Under the pieces are notes generated by a model that was given only the letters and a program-made list of their open reading frames with translations, was not told the DNA's origin and made no database searches. Shown here piece after piece: positions 36,761 through 46,492 of a DNA stretch of 64,000 bases. How positions within the stretch are numbered: the stretch's first letter is position 1; each line of letters starts with the position of its first letter. Made by a program: the position numbers and the translations under genes. This DNA is from Eubacterium sp. MSJ-33. GTDB taxonomy: Bacteria; Bacillota; Clostridia; Lachnospirales; Lachnospiraceae. The stretch lies in contig NZ_CP076562.1 in NCBI RefSeq assembly GCF_022174665.1, forward strand, positions 1,938,525-2,002,524. Reading direction: 5' to 3'.

Positions 36761-36843
36761 AATAATTGCAAAACATAGTAGTAGTTGAATGAATTCATAT
36801 TGAAATATATGAATTCAAGTATTGATTGTGTTTTGCAATTATT
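36761..36843. repeat. Nested AT-rich palindrome between jag and mnmE
   Basis: Outer arms aataattgcaaaaca (36761-36775) and tgttttgcaattatt (36829-36843) are a perfect 15-bp inverted repeat. An inner pair, tgaattcatat (36790-36800) and atatgaattca (36807-36817), is perfect over 11 bp. The unpaired spacers are tagtagtagt-like. It lies between convergent genes, after the jag terminator. It may be a MITE-like remnant or a barrier hairpin. Confidence 0.7.
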
Positions 36844-36939
36844 AATTTACATTAAGAATATAATTGAAATTTTATGGTTACCTTATTAATTTATTATCTT
36901 TATTCTATTATGAATTACCCTTTGTTAGATATGTGTCCC

Positions 36940-38313
36940 TTATTTACCCATGCAGAATTCAGAGAATATCTTGTTGACGAGATCGTCTTCAAGTTCTTCA
37001 CCGATGATTTTGCCAAGGCTTGTATAGGCGGACATCAGATCAATTGTGAAGAAGTCCTCTCCCATTCCCAGATCAATGCTTTCTATCACTTTGTTCAGGC
37101 TTTCTTTTGTATCATATAGTAATGATTTATGGCGGACATTCGTTATGTATAATTCGTCATTATAATTGATTTCATTGTTGAAAAACATGGATTTCAGGCT
37201 TTCATGGAGAAGGTCTTTTCCAGTACCTTCTTTTGCTGATATTTCCAGTATTTTTGTGTCTAATTTTGAAGTTATCCCCAATTTATCCACAATCAGATTT
37301 TGATCATTTTTATTGATGAGAGTAATCACTTTTTTACCCTGAATTGCATCCATGATTTTGCTATCATCCTCACTTAATTCACAGGTACCATCAACAATAT
37401 AAAGAATCAGATCTGCATCAGAAATTGTTGTCATTGCTTTTGTAACACCGATTTTTTCCACGATATCTTCCGTATCATGAATACCCGCTGTATCTACGAT
37501 ATTTAGCGTAATTCCATCAATGTTGACCAGTTCTTCAAGTGTGTCTCTGGTCGTTCCGGCAACCTCTGTTACGATTGCTCGTTCCTCACCTAATAACATA
37601 TTCAGGACAGACGATTTTCCTGCATTCGGACGACCCACAATTACTGTACGGATACCTTCTTTAATAATACGTCCATTTTCACTGGTTGACAGTAAATGAT
37701 TTACTGTTATCAACATGTTATCCACAGTGTCATGTAATTGCTGTGGAAAGTTATCCAATGAATAATTTTCCGGGTCATCTAAAGCAGATTCGATATATGC
37801 AATGTTATAAAGTAAAGTATCACGCAAATCTGTAATGACGGTCTTTAGTTCTCCGCGAAGTTGGAGGAGAGATGATTTGGCTGCCATATTATTTTTTGCA
37901 TGAATCAGATCCATAACAGATTCTGCCTGTGACATATCTATTCTTCCACCTAGAAATGCACGCTTTGTAAATTCACCCGGTTCTGCAGGTCTGACACCAA
38001 GCCGAATCAATAAATCCAGTACACGTTTTAAAACAGTGATACCACCATGACAATCTAATTCCACAATATCTTCTGTTGTGTATGTCTTTGGTGCATGCAT
38101 AACGAGTGCAATTGCTTCATCGTAAAGCTCATCTTCATAGATAATCTTCCCGTAAGCTGCGGTATAGCTATCCATATTTAAAATTGTTTTATTTTTATTT
38201 GCCGGTTGAAATATCTGATTTACAATCTGTAACGCAGTATCTCCACTAATTCGAATAATTCCAATGCCAGAATCTCCCATCCCGGTTGCAATCGCAGCAA
38301 TCGTTTCACCCAT
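36940..38313 (-). CDS. mnmE: tRNA uridine-5-carboxymethylaminomethyl modification GTPase MnmE
   Basis: 457 residues. With MnmG it modifies U34 of tRNAs. N-terminal folate-binding domain (TIAAIATGMGDSGIGIIRISG), inserted Ras-like GTPase with GRPNAGKSSVLNML and DTAGIHDTED, C-terminal CxGK motif as FCMGK. The ATG at 38313 has AAAGGTG upstream; the frame extends six more codons. It is convergent with jag and divergent from mnmG, an unusual split, since mnmE and mnmG are usually co-directional. Confidence 0.96.
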   Translation of the reverse strand: MGETIAAIATGMGDSGIGIIRISGDTALQIVNQIFQPANKNKTILNMDSYTAAYGKIIYEDELYDEAIALVMHAPKTYTTEDIVELDCHGGITVLKRVLDLLIRLGVRPAEPGEFTKRAFLGGRIDMSQAESVMDLIHAKNNMAAKSSLLQLRGELKTVITDLRDTLLYNIAYIESALDDPENYSLDNFPQQLHDTVDNMLITVNHLLSTSENGRIIKEGIRTVIVGRPNAGKSSVLNMLLGEERAIVTEVAGTTRDTLEELVNIDGITLNIVDTAGIHDTEDIVEKIGVTKAMTTISDADLILYIVDGTCELSEDDSKIMDAIQGKKVITLINKNDQNLIVDKLGITSKLDTKILEISAKEGTGKDLLHESLKSMFFNNEINYNDELYITNVRHKSLLYDTKESLNKVIESIDLGMGEDFFTIDLMSAYTSLGKIIGEELEDDLVNKIFSEFCMGK

Positions 38314-38394
38314 AATCAAACACCTTTCCATATATTTTCAATAAGGTACCCGCATGTGAATGCATCAACATACGGGAAAATCACAATTTCCTCT

Positions 38395-38423
38395 ATTATA
38401 CCTTTTCTTTTTCCTTGTCACAA
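38395..38423 (-). promoter_or_regulatory. mnmE promoter
   Basis: TTGTGA (38423-38418), 17-nt spacer, TATAAT (38400-38395) on minus. A 26-nt near-palindrome, ccgcatgtgaatgcatcaac..., lies between it and the mnmE start. Confidence 0.75.
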
Positions 38424-38480
38424 GGTATAATTAATAAGTTAAAATTGTAGTTGAAATATAATTTTAAGAAAACTGTAGAT

Positions 38481-38692
38481 AGCCAATTTTGAAGAAATAA
38501 CGTATATTCAGAGTCATGCAATATTTACCAATTTATATGCAGACCATTGGAACACGCCGGCACTTAACGAACAGTGTGTTTTTTCACTGTGAGTTTAGTG
38601 TCCGCTGCGTGTGGAAGTGAGCGAAAGCGCGTCTGCATAGAATTGTGTAATATTGTATGACTCTATGAGAAAATAAATATTCAAAATTGGCT
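38481..38692 (+). repeat. Structured leader/repeat element, copy 3 (mnmG leader)
   Basis: The core (about 38539-38636) starts GCAGACC and ends GCGCGTCTGC, with CACGCCGG, GGCACTTAA, TTTAGTG and CTGCGTG segments shared with copies 1 and 2. The apical hairpin is ACAGTG / CACTGT, a different sequence with pairing kept, and a GCGAAAGC replaces GCGAGAGC. Arms agagtcatgcaatattta / taatattgtatgactct enclose it. A further perfect 13-bp pair, agccaattttgaa (38481-38493) / ttcaaaattggct (38680-38692), lies outside. It ends 18 nt before the mnmG GTG start. Confidence 0.85.
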
Positions 38693-38710
38693 TTATAAGA
38701 GGATTTTATT

Positions 38711-40669
38711 GTGGAAAAAAAATATATAGAGGAAGAATATGATATTATTGTCGTTGGTGCCGGTCATGCGGGCTGTGAAGCTGCATTAGCTGCATCAAGA
38801 CTCGGTTTTGAAACCATTCTGTTTACAATTAGTATGGACAGCGTTGCTTTAATGCCATGTAACCCGAATGTCGGTGGAAGCTCCAAAGGACATCTGGTGC
38901 GTGAAATTGATGCATTAGGCGGTGAGATGGGTAAAAATATTGATAAGACCTATATTCAAAGTAAGATGCTGAATGTATCGAAAGGCCCTGCTGTTCATTC
39001 GTTACGCGCTCAGGCAGATAAAGGTGAATATACAAAACAGATGCGTTTGACATTACAGAATCAGGAACATCTGACACTCCGTCAGGGAGAAGTTGCAGAG
39101 CTTTTATATGATACGAAGATTACCGATGAGATGAAGGATCAGAAGATTATCTGTGGTGTTCGTATGTATTCCGGAGCTGTATATCATGCAAAAACAGTTA
39201 TTTTGTGTACAGGAACCTATCTGAAGGCACGGTGTATCTATGGGGATGTGGTGAATTATACAGGTCCGAATGGATTATCAGCGGCAAATCACTTGTCTGA
39301 TTCTATGAAGGATGCAGGTATTTTTATTCGTCGGTTTAAGACAGGTACACCAGCGAGATTGGACAAAAAGACAATAGATTTTTCCAAGATGACGGAGCAA
39401 AAGGGTGATGAACATATCGTTCCATTTTCGTTTACGAATAAAGAGGAAGATATCAAACGTGATCAGATTTCCTGTTGGCTGACTTATACGAACGAAGAAA
39501 CACATAAGATTATAAGGGATAATATTGACCGTTCTCCACTCTTCTCCGGATTTATAGAGGGAACAGGACCAAGATACTGTCCTTCTATCGAGGATAAGGT
39601 TATGAAGTTTCCGGATAAAGACCGACATCAGTTATTTATTGAGCCGGAGGGTGAATTCACAAATGAGATGTATATGGGTGGCATGTCTTCTTCTTTGCCG
39701 GAGGATGTGCAATATGCGATGATTCATACGGTACCGGGTTTGGAGCATGTGGCAATTGTAAGAAATGCATATGCAATCGAATATGATTGTATTGATGCAA
39801 CGAACCTGAAGGCAAATCTGGAATTTAAAGATATGGATGGATTGTTCAGTGCAGGTCAGATCAATGGCAGTTCAGGATATGAGGAAGCAGCTGCACAAGG
39901 TATCATGGCAGGTATCAATGCTGCGCGGAAACTGCAGAATAAACCACCTGTAATCTTAGACCGATCACAGGCATATATTGGGGTTTTGATTGATGATCTG
40001 GTTACAAAGGAGACGCAGGAACCATATCGTATGATGACAAGCCGCGCAGAATATAGGTTACTTCTACGTCAGGATAATGCAGATCTGAGATTGACAGATA
40101 TCGGACATGAGATTGGTTTGATTGACGAAACACGTTATGAGAAATTTTGTGAAAAACGCAGACAAATCAATGCAGAAATCGCACGTATGAATGAAATATC
40201 GGTTGGTGCAAATAAACATGTACAGGAATTTCTGGAAAAGCATGGAAGTTCTTCTCTTGGAACAGCTGCAACATTGGCAGAGCTTATCCGCAGACCGGAA
40301 CTTTCTTATGAGGCATTGGAAGAATTAGATACCGGCAGACAGGAAGCATATCGTATTTTATTAGATATTGATACGACAGATAAGATTACTTTGGATGATG
40401 AGGTAGTTGAACAAATTAATATTGCAATCAAATACGATGGCTATATCAGTCGTCAAAGACAACAGGTTGAACATTTTCAGAAGATGGAGAGAAAGCAGAT
40501 TCCCGATGATATTAATTATGATGATGTTGCAAATCTTCGAAAAGAAGCCAGACAGAAGTTATCAACTATCAGACCGACTTCACTTGGACAGGCATCTCGT
40601 ATTTCCGGTGTATCACCAGCGGATGTGTCGGTACTGATGATTTATCTCGAGACAAAGAAGCAGGCATAG
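38711..40669 (+). CDS. mnmG: tRNA uridine-5-carboxymethylaminomethyl modification enzyme MnmG
   Basis: 652 residues. FAD enzyme partner of MnmE. N-terminal FAD motif [19 protein letters not shown], then [23 protein letters not shown] and [14 protein letters not shown]. The C-terminal helical domain has [10 protein letters not shown] and [17 protein letters not shown]. Starts at GTG 38711 with GAGG about 8 nt upstream. Its leader is nearly all occupied by structured element copy 3. Confidence 0.97.
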   Translation: MEKKYIEEEYDIIVVGAGHAGCEAALAASRLGFETILFTISMDSVALMPCNPNVGGSSKGHLVREIDALGGEMGKNIDKTYIQSKMLNVSKGPAVHSLRAQADKGEYTKQMRLTLQNQEHLTLRQGEVAELLYDTKITDEMKDQKIICGVRMYSGAVYHAKTVILCTGTYLKARCIYGDVVNYTGPNGLSAANHLSDSMKDAGIFIRRFKTGTPARLDKKTIDFSKMTEQKGDEHIVPFSFTNKEEDIKRDQISCWLTYTNEETHKIIRDNIDRSPLFSGFIEGTGPRYCPSIEDKVMKFPDKDRHQLFIEPEGEFTNEMYMGGMSSSLPEDVQYAMIHTVPGLEHVAIVRNAYAIEYDCIDATNLKANLEFKDMDGLFSAGQINGSSGYEEAAAQGIMAGINAARKLQNKPPVILDRSQAYIGVLIDDLVTKETQEPYRMMTSRAEYRLLLRQDNADLRLTDIGHEIGLIDETRYEKFCEKRRQINAEIARMNEISVGANKHVQEFLEKHGSSSLGTAATLAELIRRPELSYEALEELDTGRQEAYRILLDIDTTDKITLDDEVVEQINIAIKYDGYISRQRQQVEHFQKMERKQIPDDINYDDVANLRKEARQKLSTIRPTSLGQASRISGVSPADVSVLMIYLETKKQA

Positions 40670-40680
40670 GAATATAGAAT

Positions 40681-41406
40681 ATGGAAAAAATAAAAGATTA
40701 TGTAGAACAGATTACAGAAGGTCAAGTGCTTTTGACAGATGTACAGCTGGCTCAGTTTGAACAGTATTATGACCGACTGATTGAGAAAAACAAAGTCATG
40801 AACCTGACTGCAATTACGGAACGGGAAGATGTCATATTGAAGCATTTTATAGACAGTCTTGCACTTGCCCGATATGTAAAGCTGTGGGAAAAAGAATATA
40901 AGATTATAGATGTTGGTACCGGTGCGGGATTTCCGGGTATTCCTTTGAAAATTGCATTTCCAAATCTGCAGGTGACGTTGTTTGATTCCCTGAATAAACG
41001 TATCAAATTTTTACAGGAAATGATTGATACATTAAAGTTAAAAGAGATAACAGCGGTACATGGGCGTGCAGAGGAAGGTGCCAGAGATAAGAATATGCGT
41101 GAAAAATATGATTTTGCCGTTTCACGTGCTGTCGCGAATATGGCAGTACTTTCGGAATATTGTATTCCGTTTGTGAAAGTCGGAGGATATTTTATTCCAT
41201 ATAAGACCGGAACGGTGGAGGAAGAAATCACACAGGGAAAAAAGGCTATTCAAATTCTTGGTGGTAAGATTGAAAAAATAGAAAAATTGATGCTTCCGGA
41301 TTCGGATATCAGTCGAAGCTTTGTGTTTATAAAGAAAGAAAAACAGACGCCAAAAGCATATCCTCGGAAAGCAGGAACTGCAAGCAAACAACCCCTCGGC
41401 ATATAA
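40681..41406 (+). CDS. rsmG: 16S rRNA 7-methylguanosine methyltransferase RsmG (GidB)
   Basis: 241 residues. Methylates G527 of 16S rRNA. The SAM motif IIDVGTGAGFPGIPLKIAFP and the NLTAITEREDVILKHFIDSL segment are diagnostic. The gene begins 11 nt after mnmG on the same strand. Confidence 0.96.
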   Translation: MEKIKDYVEQITEGQVLLTDVQLAQFEQYYDRLIEKNKVMNLTAITEREDVILKHFIDSLALARYVKLWEKEYKIIDVGTGAGFPGIPLKIAFPNLQVTLFDSLNKRIKFLQEMIDTLKLKEITAVHGRAEEGARDKNMREKYDFAVSRAVANMAVLSEYCIPFVKVGGYFIPYKTGTVEEEITQGKKAIQILGGKIEKIEKLMLPDSDISRSFVFIKKEKQTPKAYPRKAGTASKQPLGI

Positions 41407-41422
41407 GCCAAGGGGTTGTTTG
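41385..41422. terminator. Bidirectional terminator between rsmG and the exonuclease gene
   Basis: Stem caaacaacccctcgg / ccaaggggttgtttg with one wobble. T-rich on plus (TTTT) and on minus. Serves both convergent genes and overlaps the rsmG end. Confidence 0.85.
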
Positions 41423-41424
41423 TT

Positions 41425-42375
41425 TTAATTATGACGCTTTGTCTGACGCCTTATCCGAAGTTCGTCCTGTCGTTCTTTTATTGATTCCAGACCTTTTTTA
41501 TCGGTTGGAATCATTGTTTTAATGACAAATATATTATTGTTTCTTGATTGTTTAAATCGAATCTTGCCACTTACCAGTCCATGATGCCAGCATTTACCAA
41601 CACAGGTGTAGGAGTTTGGTGTATTTGCAAACCATTTTACTTTTGGTGATAATCTCTTACCGCAGCGATAACAGATCGGAGCCATCAGCTCTATGTCTGA
41701 GATTGCCTCCTCTTTGCAATGATATTCTCTGGAGATATGCTCTAAGTAATGCTTATGGTGTGAGATAATTTCATCTTTTTTATCTTTTGGGTTGTTATAG
41801 ATATCGTAACAATACCGATCTGCGAGATCTCTTGGTGACATTGTTTTTAGTACAAGTCCGGTATAGTATGCATCATTGACTGCACTGTGAAATGGTTTAT
41901 CCTCTTCTACTTCTATTTTCAGATGTTCCACTGCTTTTTTCAACTTCACAATCTTACCGTCTTCATCATACATATCTGCATAAATCTGCTGTACATTGTA
42001 AAACTTTAAAGGAACTGGCATGGGCTTCAAATAATAATAATCCATGTTTGTCTGTAAGATGTTCAGATCCATGGATCCCCATGTTCCAAAGATATAATCT
42101 TCACCACACCACTTTATAAATTCGCGGTATACCATATCAAAAGGACGTCCTTTTCGAAGAGTGGATTCGTCATAATTGAGAATTGTTTTGATGTGTGGCT
42201 GCAACTTCTTATACAGCTTTGGCTTTATTATACTGGAGTATGTATCAATAATATTAAATTTTTTGTCCAGTTTTACTGCACCGATTTCTATGATTTCAAA
42301 TGGCATACGGGGATTTTCCATTTCTCTGCCCCCGCAACATTGATTCCATTCCAAATCAAATATAATATAGTTCAT
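41425..42375 (-). CDS. DEDDh 3'-5' exonuclease with C-terminal Cys-rich region
   Basis: 316 residues. ExoI/II/III motifs: IIFDLEWN (Asp, Glu), FGTWGSMDLNIL (Asp), FHSAVNDAYYTG (His, Asp). The C-terminal part has CYRCGKRL and a downstream CVGKCWHH that may bind zinc. This is a stand-alone DnaQ/KapD-like nuclease rather than a polymerase subunit; the substrate (DNA or RNA) is unknown. Confidence 0.85.
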   Translation of the reverse strand: MNYIIFDLEWNQCCGGREMENPRMPFEIIEIGAVKLDKKFNIIDTYSSIIKPKLYKKLQPHIKTILNYDESTLRKGRPFDMVYREFIKWCGEDYIFGTWGSMDLNILQTNMDYYYLKPMPVPLKFYNVQQIYADMYDEDGKIVKLKKAVEHLKIEVEEDKPFHSAVNDAYYTGLVLKTMSPRDLADRYCYDIYNNPKDKKDEIISHHKHYLEHISREYHCKEEAISDIELMAPICYRCGKRLSPKVKWFANTPNSYTCVGKCWHHGLVSGKIRFKQSRNNNIFVIKTMIPTDKKGLESIKERQDELRIRRQTKRHN

Positions 42376-42377
42376 GT

Positions 42378-43004
42378 TTATTCTGCCTTATCCATTATAC
42401 GAAGGTGAGAATAGTCATTTTCATCTTCAATTTTTCCGTTTCGCTGTTCCAGTTCTTTGCAGATATCATTTAAGATTTCAATCGTTTCGTTGGAAGATCT
42501 GGAATTTGCGGTTGCCATTTTTGTAATCAAAACAGCCATTTTTTCCGTGCTGCTTACGACACGGTCTGTATTATCCGCATCTTTCTTTAACTGAATTTTT
42601 GTCATCAGTTTATCCTGTTCCATCAAATCCTTCATATGCTTGGAATTGTCATCACGAATTTCAGATAACAATTTAGAATTGTCATCTTTCATTTCAAGCA
42701 TCATATCAAGAATGGCTGACATACTTTGTGTTCTGGAGACTTCTTCTCTTTTAGCAACCGAATAAATACCCTTTTCGACCTTGGTGAGTTCATTTTGTTT
42801 GTCAAGATTCAGAAATGCTATTTCATCAACTTTTGCCAGAATTCCATCTACCAGAAAATAAGTATCCACAACTACAATCAGAGATACTGCGATAATCACC
42901 TGAATCATAGAAGGATAAACCAGTATTAAATATAAATCAATCAGCAGCGCCGCAATAAAGGCGACGGCGCTGATTGTAAGTGTTGCGCTTGATTTACGGT
43001 TCAT
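42378..43004 (-). CDS. Membrane protein with cytoplasmic coiled coil
   Basis: 208 residues. Two N-terminal hydrophobic segments (TISAVAFIAALLIDLYLILV; IIAVSLIVVVDTYFLV) are followed by about 150 charged residues with heptad-like helices (MMLEMKDDNSKLLSEIRDDNSKHMKDLMEQ). No known domain. The stop is two bases from the exonuclease start, so the two are probably co-expressed. RBS GGGGGACGCAT. Confidence 0.75.
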   Translation of the reverse strand: MNRKSSATLTISAVAFIAALLIDLYLILVYPSMIQVIIAVSLIVVVDTYFLVDGILAKVDEIAFLNLDKQNELTKVEKGIYSVAKREEVSRTQSMSAILDMMLEMKDDNSKLLSEIRDDNSKHMKDLMEQDKLMTKIQLKKDADNTDRVVSSTEKMAVLITKMATANSRSSNETIEILNDICKELEQRNGKIEDENDYSHLRIMDKAE

Positions 43005-43043
43005 ATGCGTCCCCCGTTTCTACTATGTTAGTAAATCTAAATA

Positions 43044-44459
43044 TTAATCAGACAGATCTTCTCCGTTTGTCTCGATGACCTTCTTGTACCAGTAGAAGGA
43101 ATCCTTCTTATATCTTGCAAGATCCTTCAAATCAAATTCATCACGGTTTACATAGATAAATCCATAACGTTTTACGACACCTTCATGGGTAGATACAAGG
43201 TCAATCGCTGACCATGGACAATATCCCATTATCTCTACGCCTTCTGAGTATGCAAGCCTGATCTGCTCAATATGCTTTCTTAAGTATTCGATACGATATG
43301 GGTCGTGTACCTTGCCATCTTCTGTCAGTTTATCGTAAGCACCAAGACCGTTCTCTGTGACAATCATTGGAAGATGATATCGGCTGTAGATCTCACGCAT
43401 CGTTGCACGGAAACCATCCGGGTCAATCTCCCAGCCGAATTCCGTGTGAAGCAGATTTGGATTTGGATAAGCTTTATAGACACCCGATTCACTTCCAGCA
43501 CTTTGCTGATCTGATTTTCCAGTGCTGTCGATGGAAGAGTCGTCCCATTCTACAGTACCGGTTGAGTAGTAGTTAAATCCTATAAAGTCTGGATGTGCAC
43601 TTGCCATAATATCCATGTCACCATCTTCAATAACAGGTGTAGCATCATGCTCTTCTAAGAATGCCCAGACGAGATTGTTGTAACGACCGTAAACTGCCAT
43701 ATCAAGATACAGCCAGTTACGGATTGCATTGAAGTTCTGTGCTGCTAATACATCCTTAGGTTTACAGCTTGCCGGATAGATCAGGGAGATATTTGGAGCA
43801 GGTCCAATCTTTCCATCCGGTACCATTTCATGACACAGAGCCATAGCCTTTGCCTGAGCTAACAACATATGATGGTTTTCCTGATATAATTTTTTGTATT
43901 TATTTTCTACGCCATCTAAGTTGCAAGTACCAATCAGATCACCAACTAAGGTAAGCATGTTTTGCTCATTGATCGTCAGCCAGTATTTTACACGATCACC
44001 ATAGTTCTCGTAGAGAATCTTTGCGAAGTTAACAAATTCCTCAACGCTCTCTCTTCTTGACCATCCGCCTTTCTTTTCAAGAGCTGCCGGAAGATCAAAA
44101 TGGAACATCGTAACAAGTGGCTCAATGTTGTATTTCAGACATTCATTGATAACATTATTGTAGAAATCAATACCCTCCTGATTGATGGCTCCGGTTCCTT
44201 CCGGAAGAATACGGGACCATGCAATGGAAAAACGGAATGTTTTAAATCCCATCTCTGCCATTAATGCGATGTCTTCTTTGTAGTGATGATAGAAATCAGC
44301 ACACACATCCAATTCACTGGTGCCTTCCGGTACCTTCTTGATATCCTGTACACTTGGTCCTTTTCCATGTGTCAGGTTCGCTCCTTCAACCTGATATGCG
44401 CTGGTAGATGCACCCCACAGAAAATCTTTTGGCATTGGTTTTAATTTTTTTAAAATCAT
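43044..44459 (-). CDS. GH1 glycosidase, 6-phospho-beta-glucosidase-like
   Basis: 471 residues. Retaining glycoside hydrolase family 1. N-terminal FLWGASTSAYQVEG; nucleophile in MIVTENGLG; acid/base region is LTINEQN, where most GH1 have NEP and 6-phospho enzymes vary. The C-terminal STHEGVVKRYGFIYV provides the Ser-Lys-Tyr phosphate-binding set of the 6-phospho subgroup. No PTS genes are visible nearby; a ROK kinase lies upstream on the same strand. RBS AGGAGGT. Confidence 0.85.
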   Translation of the reverse strand: MILKKLKPMPKDFLWGASTSAYQVEGANLTHGKGPSVQDIKKVPEGTSELDVCADFYHHYKEDIALMAEMGFKTFRFSIAWSRILPEGTGAINQEGIDFYNNVINECLKYNIEPLVTMFHFDLPAALEKKGGWSRRESVEEFVNFAKILYENYGDRVKYWLTINEQNMLTLVGDLIGTCNLDGVENKYKKLYQENHHMLLAQAKAMALCHEMVPDGKIGPAPNISLIYPASCKPKDVLAAQNFNAIRNWLYLDMAVYGRYNNLVWAFLEEHDATPVIEDGDMDIMASAHPDFIGFNYYSTGTVEWDDSSIDSTGKSDQQSAGSESGVYKAYPNPNLLHTEFGWEIDPDGFRATMREIYSRYHLPMIVTENGLGAYDKLTEDGKVHDPYRIEYLRKHIEQIRLAYSEGVEIMGYCPWSAIDLVSTHEGVVKRYGFIYVNRDEFDLKDLARYKKDSFYWYKKVIETNGEDLSD

Positions 44460-44505
44460 GGATATTGACCTCCTATCAAAAATATTATAAAATATATTAC
44501 GATTT

Positions 44506-44579
44506 GTTTCCGTAGCTCAGCAGGATAGAGCAACCGCCTCCTAAGCGGTAGGTCGGGCGTTCGAATCGCCTCGGGAACA
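44506..44579 (+). tRNA. tRNA-Arg (anticodon CCT)
   Basis: Acceptor GTTTCCG/CGGGAAC with one G-U pair, D arm TAGCTCAGCAGGATAGAGCA, anticodon loop CTCCTAA, T arm GGCGTTCGAATCGCC. 74 nt, A discriminator. It is inside a minus-strand run: its 3' end is 4 nt from the ROK gene's stop. Confidence 0.95.
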
Positions 44580-44583
44580 TTTT

Positions 44584-45555
44584 TTATTGTTTATTTTCCA
44601 GGTGCATCTGACGGAATGTGTAGAGTGCACCAAGCAGATTCGAATCATTTCCAAATTTGCAGACATCTACATGAATGAAATTTGAAATCATACTGATCTT
44701 CCGCATCTTCTCAACATAACGTTTTACACCTTCTATGAATTTCGGCTGTGCACTGATACCACCACCAAGCAGAATAATATCAGGGTCTACAATAGCATTG
44801 ATTGCAAAAAGATTTTTTGCGGTCATAAAATAAAAATCTTCCAGCATATCAACAACAACAGGATCTCCTTCTTCTGCTAACTGATATAATTTTTCTCCAT
44901 CAAATTCTTTCGGGTTAATTCCTTTGGCAACAGCTACCTGATAACAGAAAGCACGTGTGGAAAAAGAAGTTGCCCATAGGAAAGGAAGCTTCTCATATTC
45001 TTCCTCCATGTCATGAATGGAATCCAGATCAAAAATTCTATCCACATTTTTTCTTGTCATAAAATCAGAGAAGATATAAGATAATTCTCCGGCACTCAAA
45101 TCGTTACCACGATGAACACGACCGTTAATGACGATACCTCCACCGATACCGGTTCCGAGAATTACGACCGCCGCATTCTTACAACCCTTGGCATTTCCCA
45201 TCCATACTTCAGCGAGTGCTGCACATTTGGCATCATTTTCCATGGAAATCCGGATACCATCACAGCGTTTGCTCAGTAGATCACCCAGAGCAACATCTTT
45301 TAGATATTTAAGTGCACCACCATTTCTTATAAATCCATGTTCTGTGTCAATCAGCCCAGGCATGGACATGGCAATTCCTTCTACACCTTTTTCTTTAAAG
45401 GAGTCGTAGACACGACCAAGTGACTCTACAAATTCTGAAACATCCTGCTTATTTGAATCAGGAGTTGGATATTTTCCTTTTTCCTTGATTTCTCCATCAA
45501 TTGTCATATACGCATATTTTACAAAAGTTCCACCAACATCAAATACTAAATACAT
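44584..45555 (-). CDS. ROK-family sugar kinase
   Basis: 323 residues. N-terminal phosphate motif VFDVGGTFVKYAYM, then VVILGTGIGGGIVINGRVHRGNDLSAGE. ATP-site glycine motif is LLGGGISAQPKFI. The CxCGxxGC zinc cluster of many ROK glucokinases is absent, which also occurs in ROK fructo- and N-acetylmannosamine kinases. It probably phosphorylates glucose or a related sugar. The ATG at 45555 has AAGGAG upstream. It may work with the GH1 enzyme downstream on the same strand. Confidence 0.85.
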   Translation of the reverse strand: MYLVFDVGGTFVKYAYMTIDGEIKEKGKYPTPDSNKQDVSEFVESLGRVYDSFKEKGVEGIAMSMPGLIDTEHGFIRNGGALKYLKDVALGDLLSKRCDGIRISMENDAKCAALAEVWMGNAKGCKNAAVVILGTGIGGGIVINGRVHRGNDLSAGELSYIFSDFMTRKNVDRIFDLDSIHDMEEEYEKLPFLWATSFSTRAFCYQVAVAKGINPKEFDGEKLYQLAEEGDPVVVDMLEDFYFMTAKNLFAINAIVDPDIILLGGGISAQPKFIEGVKRYVEKMRKISMISNFIHVDVCKFGNDSNLLGALYTFRQMHLENKQ

Positions 45556-45584
45556 TTGCTTCTCCTTTCGTAACATATAGTTGG

Positions 45585-46460
45585 TTAAATAGTTACGGTA
45601 CCCTGCAACCAGATTTCTCCCCGAAACCGCCGTCCAACTTTTGGTTCCCCCTGCAGATCTGCCTCATTGATACCAACATTGATTATAAGTCCATTTGCTT
45701 CAATCAATAAATTATATATAATTTCTTTGCTGTACGCATTCTGTAGTTTTTCGACAGAAAGAATATTGCCGATGATCATATAATGATCGCATTCTACACC
45801 ACAAGGCATAAAGCTTGTATCAATGATAGAGAGAATATCTTCTTTTATTACTCTTGAGGAAATAGATGTATAGGTATTCATCTCATCATAGGTCAGTTGT
45901 TCCATGGCATCTGTATCTCCGCCTCTGGCCGCATCGAGCAGCTTATTCCTGCGATTCAAACCTTTGGATTCAATAGCTATCTGATATTTTGAATGATGCA
46001 TGCCAAGTAAAATTGTTCCTTCGACTGACAAGGCAGAGAATTTTACATTGGTAATCTGTCGGTTTGAGTAATTCAACCATTTGGATTTGGCATAGTCTGC
46101 GATATTGATGACATAGAATATAATCGTCATACCAAGATGGTAATCTTCACAGACTCCCGCATAGCTTTCTTTATCTGTCTGCTTCTGAATCGTGATATTC
46201 TCAAAATGCATGGATTTTTGTCCTTTCAGATAAGGAAAATAATGTTCAATTGATAAAGCACCTTTGATATCATATTCGCCAATGAGCGAGAGTCCGAAAT
46301 TCTTACCAAAATCTTTTTCAAACTGCAACAGTGAAGTATCAATACTGATTGTAGTCATAATTTTACGGTTTGGAGTATTCAACGTGTGACGATAAATATC
46401 TTCCAATTGCTGTCTGTTTTTACATTGACTAAAGCCAATCGCACGTAGATATGTATGCAT
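45585..46460 (-). CDS. DUF3881-like conserved protein
   Basis: 291 residues starting MHTYLRAIGFSQCKNRQQLEDIY and ending RRFRGEIWLQGTVTI. The start and length fit a clostridial family I place as DUF3881, with modest certainty. Mixed alpha/beta character, no signal peptide or membrane segment. It lies 32 nt downstream of serS and 29 nt upstream of the ROK gene. Confidence 0.65.
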   Translation of the reverse strand: MHTYLRAIGFSQCKNRQQLEDIYRHTLNTPNRKIMTTISIDTSLLQFEKDFGKNFGLSLIGEYDIKGALSIEHYFPYLKGQKSMHFENITIQKQTDKESYAGVCEDYHLGMTIIFYVINIADYAKSKWLNYSNRQITNVKFSALSVEGTILLGMHHSKYQIAIESKGLNRRNKLLDAARGGDTDAMEQLTYDEMNTYTSISSRVIKEDILSIIDTSFMPCGVECDHYMIIGNILSVEKLQNAYSKEIIYNLLIEANGLIINVGINEADLQGEPKVGRRFRGEIWLQGTVTI

Positions 46461-46492
46461 ACTACCTCCAATTTTTCCGTATGGAAAATAAA

